DNA from: Asaia sp003994335
GTDB taxonomy: Bacteria > Pseudomonadota > Alphaproteobacteria > Acetobacterales > Acetobacteraceae
Direction: 5' to 3'
Assembly (NCBI RefSeq): GCF_037151175.1
Contig: NZ_JBBCOR010000003.1
Span: 341,859-405,858 of the forward strand
DNA length: 64,000 nucleotides
Shown: one piece after another, positions 15,574 through 24,075 of the stretch
Layout: the number at the start of each line of letters is the position of its first letter
How positions within the stretch are numbered: the first letter of the stretch is position 1
The notes under the pieces: generated by a model
What the model saw: the letters and a program-made list of their open reading frames with translations, nothing else
Databases searched by the model: none
What the model was told of the DNA's origin: nothing
Position numbers and translations under genes: made by a program

Positions 15574-18297
15574 TCAGGCCAGACGGCCGTGACAATGTTT
15601 GAATTTCTTGCCCGATCCACAGGGGCAAGGGGCGTTGCGCGGTGTCTCCTGCGCGTAACCGCCCTCGATTTCTGGCGCATTCATGCCAGCGCCCGGTGAC
15701 TGGAAGAGTGCTGACGGCTGCATGCCCACCTGACGGGGCTCGAGTCCTGCCGCGGAACCCTCGTCATTTGGCGCAAAAACCTGCTGCCCCTCGGTCCCCG
15801 GGAAAGGATCGGCCTGCTGCACCACCTCGATACGGGACATGGTGGTCGTCACGCGCAGACGCATGTCATCGAGCATCGCGGTGAAAAGCTGGAAAGCCTC
15901 GTGCTTGTATTCGTTCAGCGGATCACGCTGGCCATAGGCGCGCAGACCGATTCCCTGACGCAGTTGGTCGAGCGCATGAAGGTGCTCCTTCCAGACGGCG
16001 TCGAACGAGGTGAGAAGAACCTGCTTCTCGATATGGCGCATGATGGTCGGACCGATATTGGCGGAACGCGCAGCCTGGGCCTGGGCCGCGGCCTCCTCCA
16101 CGCGCTGGATCACGAGGGCGGCGTCCATGCCGTCTTCCTTCGCCCAGTCGCTGATCGGCAGGTCGAGATTCAGGAGAGAGAGCAGATCAGCCTGAAGCGC
16201 CTCGCTCTCCCACTGCTCGGCAAAGGCCTTCTCGGGGATACGCGCATGAACGGCTTCCTCGATCCCCTGCTCGCGCAGTTCCTGAATGATGCCCGACACA
16301 TCTTCCATCGCCATGTATTCCCGGCGCTGGGCGTAAACTTCCTTGCGCTGGTCATTCATGACGTCGTCATATTTGAGAACGTTCTTGCGCATGTCGAAAT
16401 TGCGCGCCTCGACCTTCTTCTGCGCACGTTCGAGCGCCTTGTTCAGCCAGGGATGAACGATGGCCTCGCCTTCCTTCATTCCGAGCTTGGTCCAGAACGC
16501 GCCCATGCGCTCGCCGCCATAGATGCGCATCAGATCGTCTTCAAGCGACAGGAAGAAGCGCGAGGCACCCGGGTCGCCCTGCCGACCCGAACGGCCACGA
16601 AGCTGATTATCGATACGGCGGCTCTCATGGCGCTCCGTACCGATCACATACAGGCCACCGAGCTCCTTGACCGTGCCATGGTTGACCGCGATCTCCTCGC
16701 GCAGGCGCAGGATCTCGGCCTCATGCGCGGCCTCGTCCTCGATCTTCTCCAGGCTCTGGCGGATCAGCATGTCCAGATTGCCGCCCAGCTTGATGTCCGT
16801 TCCACGACCCGCCATGTTGGTGGCAATGGTGATAGCGCCAGGGGCACCGGCCTGCGCCACGATCTGGGATTCCATTTCATGAAACCGCGCATTCAGCACG
16901 GAATGCGGAATGCTCTTCGAGCTGAGCAGATTGGACAGATGCTCGCTCTTCTCGATCGAGGTCGTCCCGACCAGAACCGGCTGGCCCGACTTGGAGACTT
17001 CCTGAATCAGATTGGCGACGGCTTCGAATTTCTCGCGCGCCGTGATGTACACCTCGTCATCCGTATCCTTGCGCGCGACAGGGAGATTCGTTGGAATCTC
17101 GACCACTTCGAGCTTGTAGATCTCGGCAAACTCGTCCGCCTCGGTCATGGCGGTGCCAGTCATACCCGAGAGCTTGGGATAGAGACGGAAATAGTTCTGG
17201 AAGGTGATCGAGGCGAGAGTCTGGTTTTCCGGCTGGATCTCGACGTGTTCTTTCGCTTCAAGGGCCTGATGCAGGCCGTCGGAGTAGCGACGCCCATCCA
17301 TCATGCGCCCGGTGAACTCGTCGATGATGATCACCTTGCCGCCACGCACGATATATTCGACATCGCGAGCGAAAAGCGTATGGGCGCGCAGGGATTGCTG
17401 CACATGATGCATGACGGCGATATTATGCACGTCATAAAGTCCGCCTTCATTCAGGACACCTGCCTCACGCAGCATCTCCTCCACAAGATCGGAACCCTGC
17501 TCGGTCAGGATGACCGAACGCAGCTTCTCGTCCTTTTCGAAAGCCTCGGGGTGCTTGACGAGCTGGACCACGACATCATCGACGCCGCGATAGAGTTCCG
17601 AGCTGTCATCTGCGGGCCCGGAGATGATCAGGGGCGTACGTGCCTCGTCGATCAGGATCGAATCCACCTCGTCAACGATGGCATGATAGAATGGACGCTG
17701 GACCATTTCCTCCAGCGTGTACTTCATGTTGTCACGCAGGTAATCGAAGCCGAATTCGTTATTGGTGCCATAGGTGATGTCAGAGCCATAGGCAGCACGC
17801 CGCTCGTCATCGGACAGGTTGGGCACGATCACGCCGGTGGTGAGGCCGAGGAAGCTGTAGAGCTTGCTCATTTCCTCGGCATCGCGCCGGGCGAGATAAT
17901 CATTGACCGTCACCACATGCACGCCCTTGCCGGCCAGCGCGCTTAGATAGACCGCCAGTGTGGCGACCAGGGTCTTGCCCTCACCCGTACGCATTTCAGC
18001 AATACGACCGGAATGAAGCACCATGCCGCCCACGAGCTGAACGTCGAAGTGGCGCATGCCCAGAACGCGGCGCGAGGCTTCGCGACACACGGCAAAGGCC
18101 TCGGGCATGATCTTGTCGAGGCTTTCCCCTGCTGCGATACGGCCCTGGAATTCTGCGGTCTTGGCACGCAGCGCCTCGTCGTCGAGCGCCTTTACGGCTG
18201 GCTCGAGCGCGTTGATTTCCGGCAGGCGCTTCTGATAGCCCTTCAGCGAGCGATCATTGGCGGTGCCGAATACGGCGCGGGCGATACGAGCGAACAT
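15574..18297 (-). CDS. secA: Preprotein translocase ATPase SecA
   Basis: SecA is the motor of the Sec pathway at the inner membrane. At 907 residues it is full length. It shows the first nucleotide-binding fold with MRTGEGKTLVA, the DEVDSILIDEARTPLIISG motif, a second fold with TNMAGRGTDIKLGG, GTERHESRRIDNQLRGRSGRQ, and the C-terminal zinc finger CPCGSGKKFKHCHG that binds SecB and phospholipid. It is read divergently from the prolyl isomerase gene. Confidence 0.98.
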   Translation of the reverse strand: MFARIARAVFGTANDRSLKGYQKRLPEINALEPAVKALDDEALRAKTAEFQGRIAAGESLDKIMPEAFAVCREASRRVLGMRHFDVQLVGGMVLHSGRIAEMRTGEGKTLVATLAVYLSALAGKGVHVVTVNDYLARRDAEEMSKLYSFLGLTTGVIVPNLSDDERRAAYGSDITYGTNNEFGFDYLRDNMKYTLEEMVQRPFYHAIVDEVDSILIDEARTPLIISGPADDSSELYRGVDDVVVQLVKHPEAFEKDEKLRSVILTEQGSDLVEEMLREAGVLNEGGLYDVHNIAVMHHVQQSLRAHTLFARDVEYIVRGGKVIIIDEFTGRMMDGRRYSDGLHQALEAKEHVEIQPENQTLASITFQNYFRLYPKLSGMTGTAMTEADEFAEIYKLEVVEIPTNLPVARKDTDDEVYITAREKFEAVANLIQEVSKSGQPVLVGTTSIEKSEHLSNLLSSKSIPHSVLNARFHEMESQIVAQAGAPGAITIATNMAGRGTDIKLGGNLDMLIRQSLEKIEDEAAHEAEILRLREEIAVNHGTVKELGGLYVIGTERHESRRIDNQLRGRSGRQGDPGASRFFLSLEDDLMRIYGGERMGAFWTKLGMKEGEAIVHPWLNKALERAQKKVEARNFDMRKNVLKYDDVMNDQRKEVYAQRREYMAMEDVSGIIQELREQGIEEAVHARIPEKAFAEQWESEALQADLLSLLNLDLPISDWAKEDGMDAALVIQRVEEAAAQAQAARSANIGPTIMRHIEKQVLLTSFDAVWKEHLHALDQLRQGIGLRAYGQRDPLNEYKHEAFQLFTAMLDDMRLRVTTTMSRIEVVQQADPFPGTEGQQVFAPNDEGSAAGLEPRQVGMQPSALFQSPGAGMNAPEIEGGYAQETPRNAPCPCGSGKKFKHCHGRLA

Positions 18298-18659
18298 GAC
18301 TGTCCTTCTGGCGATCTGGTCCGTCTGAGACGAACCGCGAACTTGAGAGGCGGATGATCCCTCCCGCCGGGACCGGAAGAGGCCTGTGCACCAGGCACGG
18401 ACCGTCAGACTGGGCGGGAGCGCAGCGCGCCCGCCGGGGCAGGTTCGGGATCGTCCACGCGGGAAAGGAGATAAGGCGCGCCCTTGCCTTGGTCAACCGA
18501 GCAGCGCAACGATCGGACGGCCCAGAGACGGGCTGAAGCACGATTTCTTCATGAAGAGTGGCATCAAAACCGGGAATACGGCGCCAACCGGCCTTGCCGA
18601 GGCGTCACGCCTGCGCCATGCTGAGACTAGTTCCACGAGTTTTTCGAGGTTATTTCTCC
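18298..18659. other. Divergent intergenic region secA / prolyl isomerase
   Basis: These 362 bases separate two divergent export-related genes and should hold both promoters. I see no convincing RNA gene or small coding frame. A TTATTT stretch close to the right gene is the only AT-rich patch; no promoter could be assigned with confidence. Confidence 0.5.
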
Positions 18660-19580
18660 ATGCGGCTTACCCGCCCGGCTCTTTTCTGCGCCGCCCTCAT
18701 TTCCGGCACGACTCTGGTGGCTCCGGCCTTCGCGGCTCCCGCCCCCGCTGCCCCGGCAAGTGCGGCTCCGGCCGCTGCTGCGGCTGCGCCTGCCGACGCC
18801 AACCCGCTGATCGCCTCGGTCAACGGCCAGAAGATCTATCTGGATGACGTCAAGAAGGCCGCCGCCGGTCTGCCGCCGCAGGCACGCCAGCTGCCGCCCA
18901 ACACGCTGGTCAACATCCTGCTGAACCAGATCGTCAGCCAGAAGGCGATCCAGATCGACGCACTGAAGGAAGGTCTCGACAAGAAGCCTGACGTCAAGGC
19001 GCAGATGCAGGATGCCGCGGATAACGCGCTGCAGAATGCCTATCTGCAGGAAAAGGTCGCACCGATAGTGACCGAGGACGCCATCAAGCAGGCTTATCAG
19101 GCGAACTACGCTTCCAAGAAGGGCGAGCAGGAAATCCATGCCCGTCACATTCTGGTTGCCGATGAAGCGACTGCGAAGGACGTGATCAAGCAGCTCGACA
19201 AGGGTGCGAAGTTCGAAGATCTGGCCAAGAAGCTCTCGACCGACAAGGGATCGGGCGCCAGCGGTGGCGATCTGGGCTGGTTCAAGAAGGACGACATGCT
19301 GCCGGAATTCTCGAAGGCCGCTTTCGCCATGAAGCCGAACACGATCAGCCAGACCCCGGTGAAGACCCAGTATGGCTGGCATGTGATCCAGGTCCTCGCC
19401 TCGCGTGAAGCCCCCGTTCCGCCGCTCGATCAGGTGCATGACGAGATCCGCCAGCAGCTGATCCGTGACAATGTGCGCAAGATCGTCGAGGCCGCTCAGG
19501 CCAAGGTCAAGATCGTACGCTACGACGCCCAGGGCAAGCCGATCAGCGATGTCCCGGCAGCTGCTCCCGCCAAGAAGTAA
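18660..19580 (+). CDS. Periplasmic parvulin-type peptidyl-prolyl cis-trans isomerase
   Basis: This 306-residue exported foldase of the PrsA/SurA/PpiD type acts on envelope proteins. The ATG at 18660 starts a Sec signal peptide (RPALFCAALISGTTLVAPAFA), followed by an Ala/Pro-rich linker. The rotamase domain (about 160-255) has EIHARHILV, SGASGGDLGWF and TQYGWHVIQV; a helical C-terminal segment follows. An in-frame ATG 14 codons upstream is possible but would place charged residues before the signal. Confidence 0.92.
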   Translation: MRLTRPALFCAALISGTTLVAPAFAAPAPAAPASAAPAAAAAAPADANPLIASVNGQKIYLDDVKKAAAGLPPQARQLPPNTLVNILLNQIVSQKAIQIDALKEGLDKKPDVKAQMQDAADNALQNAYLQEKVAPIVTEDAIKQAYQANYASKKGEQEIHARHILVADEATAKDVIKQLDKGAKFEDLAKKLSTDKGSGASGGDLGWFKKDDMLPEFSKAAFAMKPNTISQTPVKTQYGWHVIQVLASREAPVPPLDQVHDEIRQQLIRDNVRKIVEAAQAKVKIVRYDAQGKPISDVPAAAPAKK

Positions 19581-19589
19581 AGCCTGTCG

Positions 19590-19616
19590 AAAAGTGAGGT
19601 ATTCTCTCTCACTTTT
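19590..19616 (+). terminator. Intrinsic terminator after the prolyl isomerase gene
   Basis: AAAAGTGAG pairs with CTCACTTTT around a nine-base loop, ten bases after the stop codon. The stem itself ends in T residues. Confidence 0.8.
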
Positions 19617-19719
19617 CACTCACGCGGCCAGTCTTTTCACCTGATTTCCGGGTGAAGGGCTGGACCTGAGGCGCAAGCCGTGCATCCTCCTTCCGACGTT
19701 TACCGTTCGGAGACAGATC

Positions 19720-20955
19720 ATGGCCAAAGCCCTCCCCCGCTCCCCCCTCGCCCAGCCTTTGCCGCGCCTCGAGCCGGTAGCAGGTGTGCGGCTTGGCGCT
19801 GTCGCCGCCCAGATCCGCTACAAGGATCGCCCCGATCTCATGATGATGGAATTCGTGCCCGGCACGACGGCGGCTGGCGTGTTCACGCGCAGCAAATGCC
19901 CCGGCGCGCCTATTGACTGGAGCCGCGCCGCCCTTGCTCAGGGCAAGGCACGCGCGCTCGTCGTCAACTCCGGCAATGCCAACGTGTTCACGGGGCGCGC
20001 GGGCATCATTGCCACGCAGATCTCAGCCGCCGCCGCAGCGCGCGTCGTCCATTGTCCCGCAACAGAAGTCTTTCTCGCATCGACAGGCGTGATCGGCGAA
20101 CCGCTCGATGCCGAGCGTATCAGCGACGCCATGCCGAGCCTGTATGAAGGATTGTCGTCGGAAGGTTGGGAAGCCGCTGCCCGGGCGATCATGACCACCG
20201 ATACGTTCCCCAAGGCAGCGACACGCAAGGTCGAGATCGGCGGCAAGTCGGTCACGATCCAGGGGATTGCCAAGGGCAGCGGCATGATCGCGCCCGACAT
20301 GGCCACGATGCTCGGCTTCGTAGTCACCGATGCGGCGATCTCCCATGACGTGCTGCAGGCCCTTCTCTCCGAGGGAACTGAGCGCAGCTTCAACGCCATA
20401 ACGGTCGATTCCGACACATCCACCTCGGATATGGTGCTGGTCTTTGCCACCGCACAGGCAGGCAATCCCGAAATCACGACCCTGACCGACCCGGCGCTGG
20501 TCGCATTCCGCGAGGCACTCGATTCCCTGTTGCTCGAACTCGCCCTGATGGTCGTGCGCGATGGCGAGGGCGCGACGAAGATGTTCACGGTGCGCGTCAA
20601 TGGCGCTGTCTCGGATGAGTCGGCCAAAAAGATCGCCTTGGCCATCGGCAATTCTCCGCTGGTGAAAACCGCGATCGCAGGTGAGGATGCCAATTGGGGC
20701 CGAATCGTCATGGCCGTGGGCAAAAGCGGCGAACCCGCTAACCGTGATACGCTCTCTGTTGCCATAGGCGGCGTATGGATTGCGCGCCAGGGGACCGTAG
20801 TTGACGGCTATGATGAGGCACCCGTAGTCACCCACATGAAAGGGCAGGATATCGAGATCCAGATTGATCTCGGCCTCGCCAATGGTCATGCGCAGATCTG
20901 GAGCTGTGACCTGACCCACGGTTACATCGACATCAACGGCTCCTATCGGAGCTGA
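19720..20955 (+). CDS. argJ: Glutamate N-acetyltransferase / N-acetylglutamate synthase ArgJ
   Basis: ArgJ recycles the acetyl group from N-acetylornithine to glutamate and can also make N-acetylglutamate from acetyl-CoA, in cytoplasmic arginine synthesis. At 411 residues it has the normal length. The autocleavage site KGSGMIAPDMATMLGF is near residues 183-198, with Thr becoming the N-terminal nucleophile of the beta chain. NSGNANVFTG lies in the N-terminal half and YIDINGSYRS at the C terminus. A GGAGA ribosome-binding site precedes the ATG. Confidence 0.96.
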   Translation: MAKALPRSPLAQPLPRLEPVAGVRLGAVAAQIRYKDRPDLMMMEFVPGTTAAGVFTRSKCPGAPIDWSRAALAQGKARALVVNSGNANVFTGRAGIIATQISAAAAARVVHCPATEVFLASTGVIGEPLDAERISDAMPSLYEGLSSEGWEAAARAIMTTDTFPKAATRKVEIGGKSVTIQGIAKGSGMIAPDMATMLGFVVTDAAISHDVLQALLSEGTERSFNAITVDSDTSTSDMVLVFATAQAGNPEITTLTDPALVAFREALDSLLLELALMVVRDGEGATKMFTVRVNGAVSDESAKKIALAIGNSPLVKTAIAGEDANWGRIVMAVGKSGEPANRDTLSVAIGGVWIARQGTVVDGYDEAPVVTHMKGQDIEIQIDLGLANGHAQIWSCDLTHGYIDINGSYRS

Positions 20956-20961
20956 GCCTGC

Positions 20962-20999
20962 GGTGACCGGCCCCCTGGGGTCGGTCACCTGCTTTCATT
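20962..20999 (+). terminator. Intrinsic terminator after argJ
   Basis: GGTGACC pairs with GGTCACC, with extra GC pairs inside, and a T-rich stretch follows. It starts seven bases after the stop. Confidence 0.8.
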
Positions 21000-21245
21000 T
21001 CCTCTCTACCCGCCCCTGCGTCTAGTGATTTCAAGGTCTGACATCGCCAGAAGTTGCGATTGCACCGCATTTTCATTTGATTTAGTACTCCTGCCGTCCC
21101 TTTTTGTTCAGGAGAGGGCATCCCGTGTCTGGACGGACGCGTTGATTGCACCCACATTGTGGGTCATGAGCCAGGACAGCTCACGGTAAACGCAATCATA
21201 TCAGCGTCGTACTCCATGCCCGGGCGACGCCGAGGAGGAACAGGC

Positions 21246-22481
21246 ATGGCAAATGGATTTCGCGTGGTCATCATCGGCGGCGGTGTTGCCGGGATGGAAA
21301 CGGCGATGACGCTGGGTCGCGGGCGTCACCGCGACATCGAAACCACGCTGATCGACAAGGGCGCCGTGCATTACTGGAAACCGATGCTGCACGAATTTGC
21401 AGCCGGCACCGGCGAGGAGTCACGCGACTGCACGACGTTCATCGAAGCAAGCCGCCGCTTTGGCTTCCGCTTCATCCAGAGCTCGCTCAGCAGTGTCGAT
21501 CGCGAGAAGCACGAGATCCGTCTCGCGAATGACGAAATCATTCCCTATGACATGTTGATCGTCTCGCTCGGTTCGCGTTCGAATGATTTCGGGATTGAGG
21601 GGGTGATGGCCAATTGCACCTTCATCGATTCCCTCCCGGATGCGAGTAGCTTCCACGAGAAATTCCGTGCCGCCTTCCGAGATGCTGCTGCGCGCAACAC
21701 CACACTGGAGGTCGGTATCGTGGGCGGCGGCGCAACGGGTACCCAGCTCGCGGCCGAACTTTGCAGTGCGATCGATCTGGCACCCGGTTACGGCAAGGAG
21801 GCCCGTCGCAACCTGCTGCGTCTCTCTCTGATCGAGACCGGCAAGCGCATCCTGCCAGCATTCCCCGAGCGCGTTTCGAATGATGCGCGCAAGCAGCTTG
21901 AGGCCCTTGGTGTCAGCGTCCTGACCGAGGCGATGGTGACTTCCGTGGACGAGGCGGGCTTTCACCTCAAGGATGGCCGCATTGTTCCGGCATCGCTGCG
22001 AGTCTGGGCCGCTGGCGTGCGGGCCAGCGCCGCCACGGAGCTCTTCGAAGGGCTCGACATCGCTCGCGGCGGGCAGATCGTGGTCAACCATCACATGCAA
22101 TCGACCCGCGATACGTCGATCTTTGCGTTAGGCGACTGCGCACGAATCAATGATTCCCCGCTTCCCGCCACCGCTCAGGTTGCACGCCAGCAGGGGATCT
22201 ATCTCGGTCGGGCGATTCCGATCATCGCGCAGGGTCGCGAGCCCTCGACTTTTGTTTACCGCGACCGTGGTGCCGTTGTATCGCTGGGTGACTATAATGG
22301 ATGGGGCATGGTCGGTTCCTCGACGAGCTTTGGAGGCGGTCTCCTGCGCGGGTTGGCACCAAGATGGCTGCATGATCTGATCTTCCGTCAGCATCAGATC
22401 GGCGTCATGGGGCTGGCGCGGGGAACAGCAGCGTTCCTTAAGGCCCATTTGAACCCGACCCGGCCCCGTCTGGACAAATAA
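21246..22481 (+). CDS. ndh: Type II NADH dehydrogenase-like FAD oxidoreductase
   Basis: This 411-residue pyridine nucleotide-disulfide oxidoreductase is of the NDH-2 type, which passes electrons from NADH to quinone without proton pumping. FAD-binding GGGVAGMETAMTLG lies near residues 11-24, a second nucleotide-binding VGGGATGTQLAAEL is central, and IFALGDCARI marks the second FAD motif. The C terminus (WLHDLIFRQHQIGV) fits a membrane-associating helix. The ATG at 21246 has a strong AGGAGG site. Acetic acid bacteria rely on such enzymes; the exact electron acceptor cannot be read from sequence. Confidence 0.88.
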   Translation: MANGFRVVIIGGGVAGMETAMTLGRGRHRDIETTLIDKGAVHYWKPMLHEFAAGTGEESRDCTTFIEASRRFGFRFIQSSLSSVDREKHEIRLANDEIIPYDMLIVSLGSRSNDFGIEGVMANCTFIDSLPDASSFHEKFRAAFRDAAARNTTLEVGIVGGGATGTQLAAELCSAIDLAPGYGKEARRNLLRLSLIETGKRILPAFPERVSNDARKQLEALGVSVLTEAMVTSVDEAGFHLKDGRIVPASLRVWAAGVRASAATELFEGLDIARGGQIVVNHHMQSTRDTSIFALGDCARINDSPLPATAQVARQQGIYLGRAIPIIAQGREPSTFVYRDRGAVVSLGDYNGWGMVGSSTSFGGGLLRGLAPRWLHDLIFRQHQIGVMGLARGTAAFLKAHLNPTRPRLDK

Positions 22482-22507
22482 CACCCGATCAACGGTAGTC
22501 TCGCGTC

Positions 22508-23266
22508 ATGCCTCTTCAGCGATCACAATCTCTCCCCGCCCCCGAAGCAGAGCGCCTCGACGCGCTGGTAGGCGCCCTGCAGGCACAAGGCTATGCCTTC
22601 GAGCGTGGACCCGAAATGCGCTCGTTTCTCCAGGCCTTTGGCTTCGAGGACTGGGAGCGCTTCGCTGAAAGCTGGCACCGGCTCGGTCTTGATCGCTACA
22701 TGGCCGATGGCGGTCGCTACCGTAAGCGGCGTTATGCGACCTACGCGCTTGCTGGTGGCCGCATCGATCGCAAGCGCCATCAGCCCCACTATCAGAGCCG
22801 TGATTACAACCTGCTCAATGGCGGGATAGAACGCTGGTTCGGACCGATCGAGGATGCCATCGCCAGCCATCCGGTGATGCTGTCCATTCTCAATGCCGCC
22901 CATTTACTGGCGTTGCGCATGACGCCCGCCTCAACCCAGCCCGATAGCTGGCACGCGGAGGTGCACCAGTTCCGTATCGAGGCGCAAGCCGGCAATCAGG
23001 GGCGCCCCACCCCTGAAGGGATGCATCGCGACGGTGTGGACTGGGTGTTCGTCCTCATGGTGAGCCGAGAGAATGTGGCGTCCGGTGTCACCACCATCCA
23101 TGACGACCACAGGCGCGAGATAGGGTCCTTCACACTGGCCTCTCCACTCGATACAGCCCTCGTGGACGATCATCGTGTCTTTCACGGAGTGACGCCTGTT
23201 GAGCCTATCGACCCGGCACGTCCTGCGTATCGTGACGTACTGGTCGTAACGCTGCGTCACGCGTAA
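22508..23266 (+). CDS. 2OG-Fe(II) dioxygenase-family protein
   Basis: The 252-residue protein looks like the bacterial 2OG-Fe_Oxy_2 family, which includes amino-acid hydroxylases. The iron ligands fit HRD in GMHRDGVDWVFVLMV and a distal His in DDHRVFHGVTPV, with Arg in the nearby PARPAYRDVLVVT as the oxoglutarate partner. The N-terminal half is helical and less conserved. It starts 26 bases after ndh and may be cotranscribed. Substrate is unknown; free amino acid hydroxylation is only a family-based possibility. Confidence 0.78.
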   Translation: MPLQRSQSLPAPEAERLDALVGALQAQGYAFERGPEMRSFLQAFGFEDWERFAESWHRLGLDRYMADGGRYRKRRYATYALAGGRIDRKRHQPHYQSRDYNLLNGGIERWFGPIEDAIASHPVMLSILNAAHLLALRMTPASTQPDSWHAEVHQFRIEAQAGNQGRPTPEGMHRDGVDWVFVLMVSRENVASGVTTIHDDHRREIGSFTLASPLDTALVDDHRVFHGVTPVEPIDPARPAYRDVLVVTLRHA

Positions 23267-23311
23267 GAAGCAGGGCATCCACAAAGTCCGGCGAGTCGGC
23301 GCTGAACAAGA

Positions 23312-23890
23312 ATGAAAGACAAGTCGATGCGTTTACCCCAGGCTCTGGTGCATGCTGCGCTTGTAAGCACGGTTTTCTGCAGCCTCATGGGCCCGTCCGC
23401 CTGGGCGGGAGCCCATCGCGCCACATCCCAGAACAGCGCTGGCCCGCACCCCGTGATTCTCTCGAGCCTGCCCGGAACAAATCTGGATCACGAAGCGCGC
23501 GAACTGAATGCTGCCGATCTCGCCGATGCTGCCAAACACGATGACCAGCCCGTGGTACTCGTCGCATCTGCCCCGCTCTCGACGGACAAATCCGATATGG
23601 CTCTGTTCGTGCAACTGCAATCCGCGCGGCTTTGCGGCTCCGCAGGATGCTCGACCTCGGTCTATCTGAGACACAAGGGTGGCTGGAAGCTGGTTCTCGA
23701 TTCGGTTAGTGGTGCCATCTCGGTTCTCCCGAGCCGTCACAATGGGATGCACGACTTGCTGATCGACAAGAACGACCGCTGGACATGGAACGGCACGACT
23801 TATCAGGATGGGGCTCCTGCCCCCGCGCCACAGAAGGCGGCGCCCAAAAAGACTGACGACGCGCCGAAGAAAAAACTTCTGCGCGGCTGA
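23312..23890 (+). CDS. Exported protein of unknown function
   Basis: I do not recognise the family. The 192-residue product has a signal peptide (hydrophobic ALVHAALVSTVFCSLMG, cleavage near AWA). A central region with two Cys (RLCGSAGCSTSVYL, possibly a disulfide) and a Lys/Pro/Ala-rich tail (PAPQKAAPKKTDDAPKKK) follow. Either ATG 23312 or ATG 23327 may start it. It is the last host gene before the prophage junction, 25 bases from the tRNA-Gly remnant. Confidence 0.75.
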   Translation: MKDKSMRLPQALVHAALVSTVFCSLMGPSAWAGAHRATSQNSAGPHPVILSSLPGTNLDHEARELNAADLADAAKHDDQPVVLVASAPLSTDKSDMALFVQLQSARLCGSAGCSTSVYLRHKGGWKLVLDSVSGAISVLPSRHNGMHDLLIDKNDRWTWNGTTYQDGAPAPAPQKAAPKKTDDAPKKKLLRG

Positions 23891-23914
23891 AAAAGCTGAT
23901 GCAATTTTTGAGGC

Positions 23915-23958
23915 TGGAGCGGGTGAAGGGAATCGAACCCTCGTATGCAGCTTGGGAA
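23915..23958 (-). other. 3' half of tRNA-Gly(CCC): left prophage attachment junction
   Basis: Read leftward this segment matches the anticodon loop with CCC, the 3' anticodon stem, variable loop, T-arm (GAGGGTTCGATTCCC), acceptor strand CACCCGC and TCCA end of tRNA-Gly(CCC). The 5' half is absent: bases rightward of 23958 cannot pair with the anticodon stem. Integrases of this class commonly recombine inside the 3' part of tRNA genes. The intact gene, rebuilt with phage sequence, is therefore expected at the other prophage end beyond the window. Confidence 0.85.
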
Positions 23959-24022
23959 CCCCAGGAGATTTACGGCGCAGCAGACCGTAAGTCCCTGTAA
24001 AACCCAGGAAAATCGTTCTCCT

Positions 24023-24058
24023 GTAACGTTACGAGTTAACCGCTAGGACATGTCCTAG
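24023..24058. promoter_or_regulatory. Two palindromes between att core and integrase
   Basis: GTAACGTTAC (24023-24032) and CTAGGACATGTCCTAG (24043-24058) are perfect palindromes, placed between the tRNA remnant and the integrase stop codon. They may be integrase/excisionase arm sites or regulator sites. The first shares its core with a motif repeated in front of leftward phage genes. Confidence 0.5.
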
Positions 24059-24075
24059 ACGCCCCACCTGAGAGG

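Noticed and set aside
23971..23991. TTACGG...CCGTAA hairpin beside the tRNA remnant, considered as a second tRNA or an intron-split tRNA
   Set aside because: The loop has nine bases and no D-arm or acceptor partner can be found; it does not complete the tRNA-Gly half.
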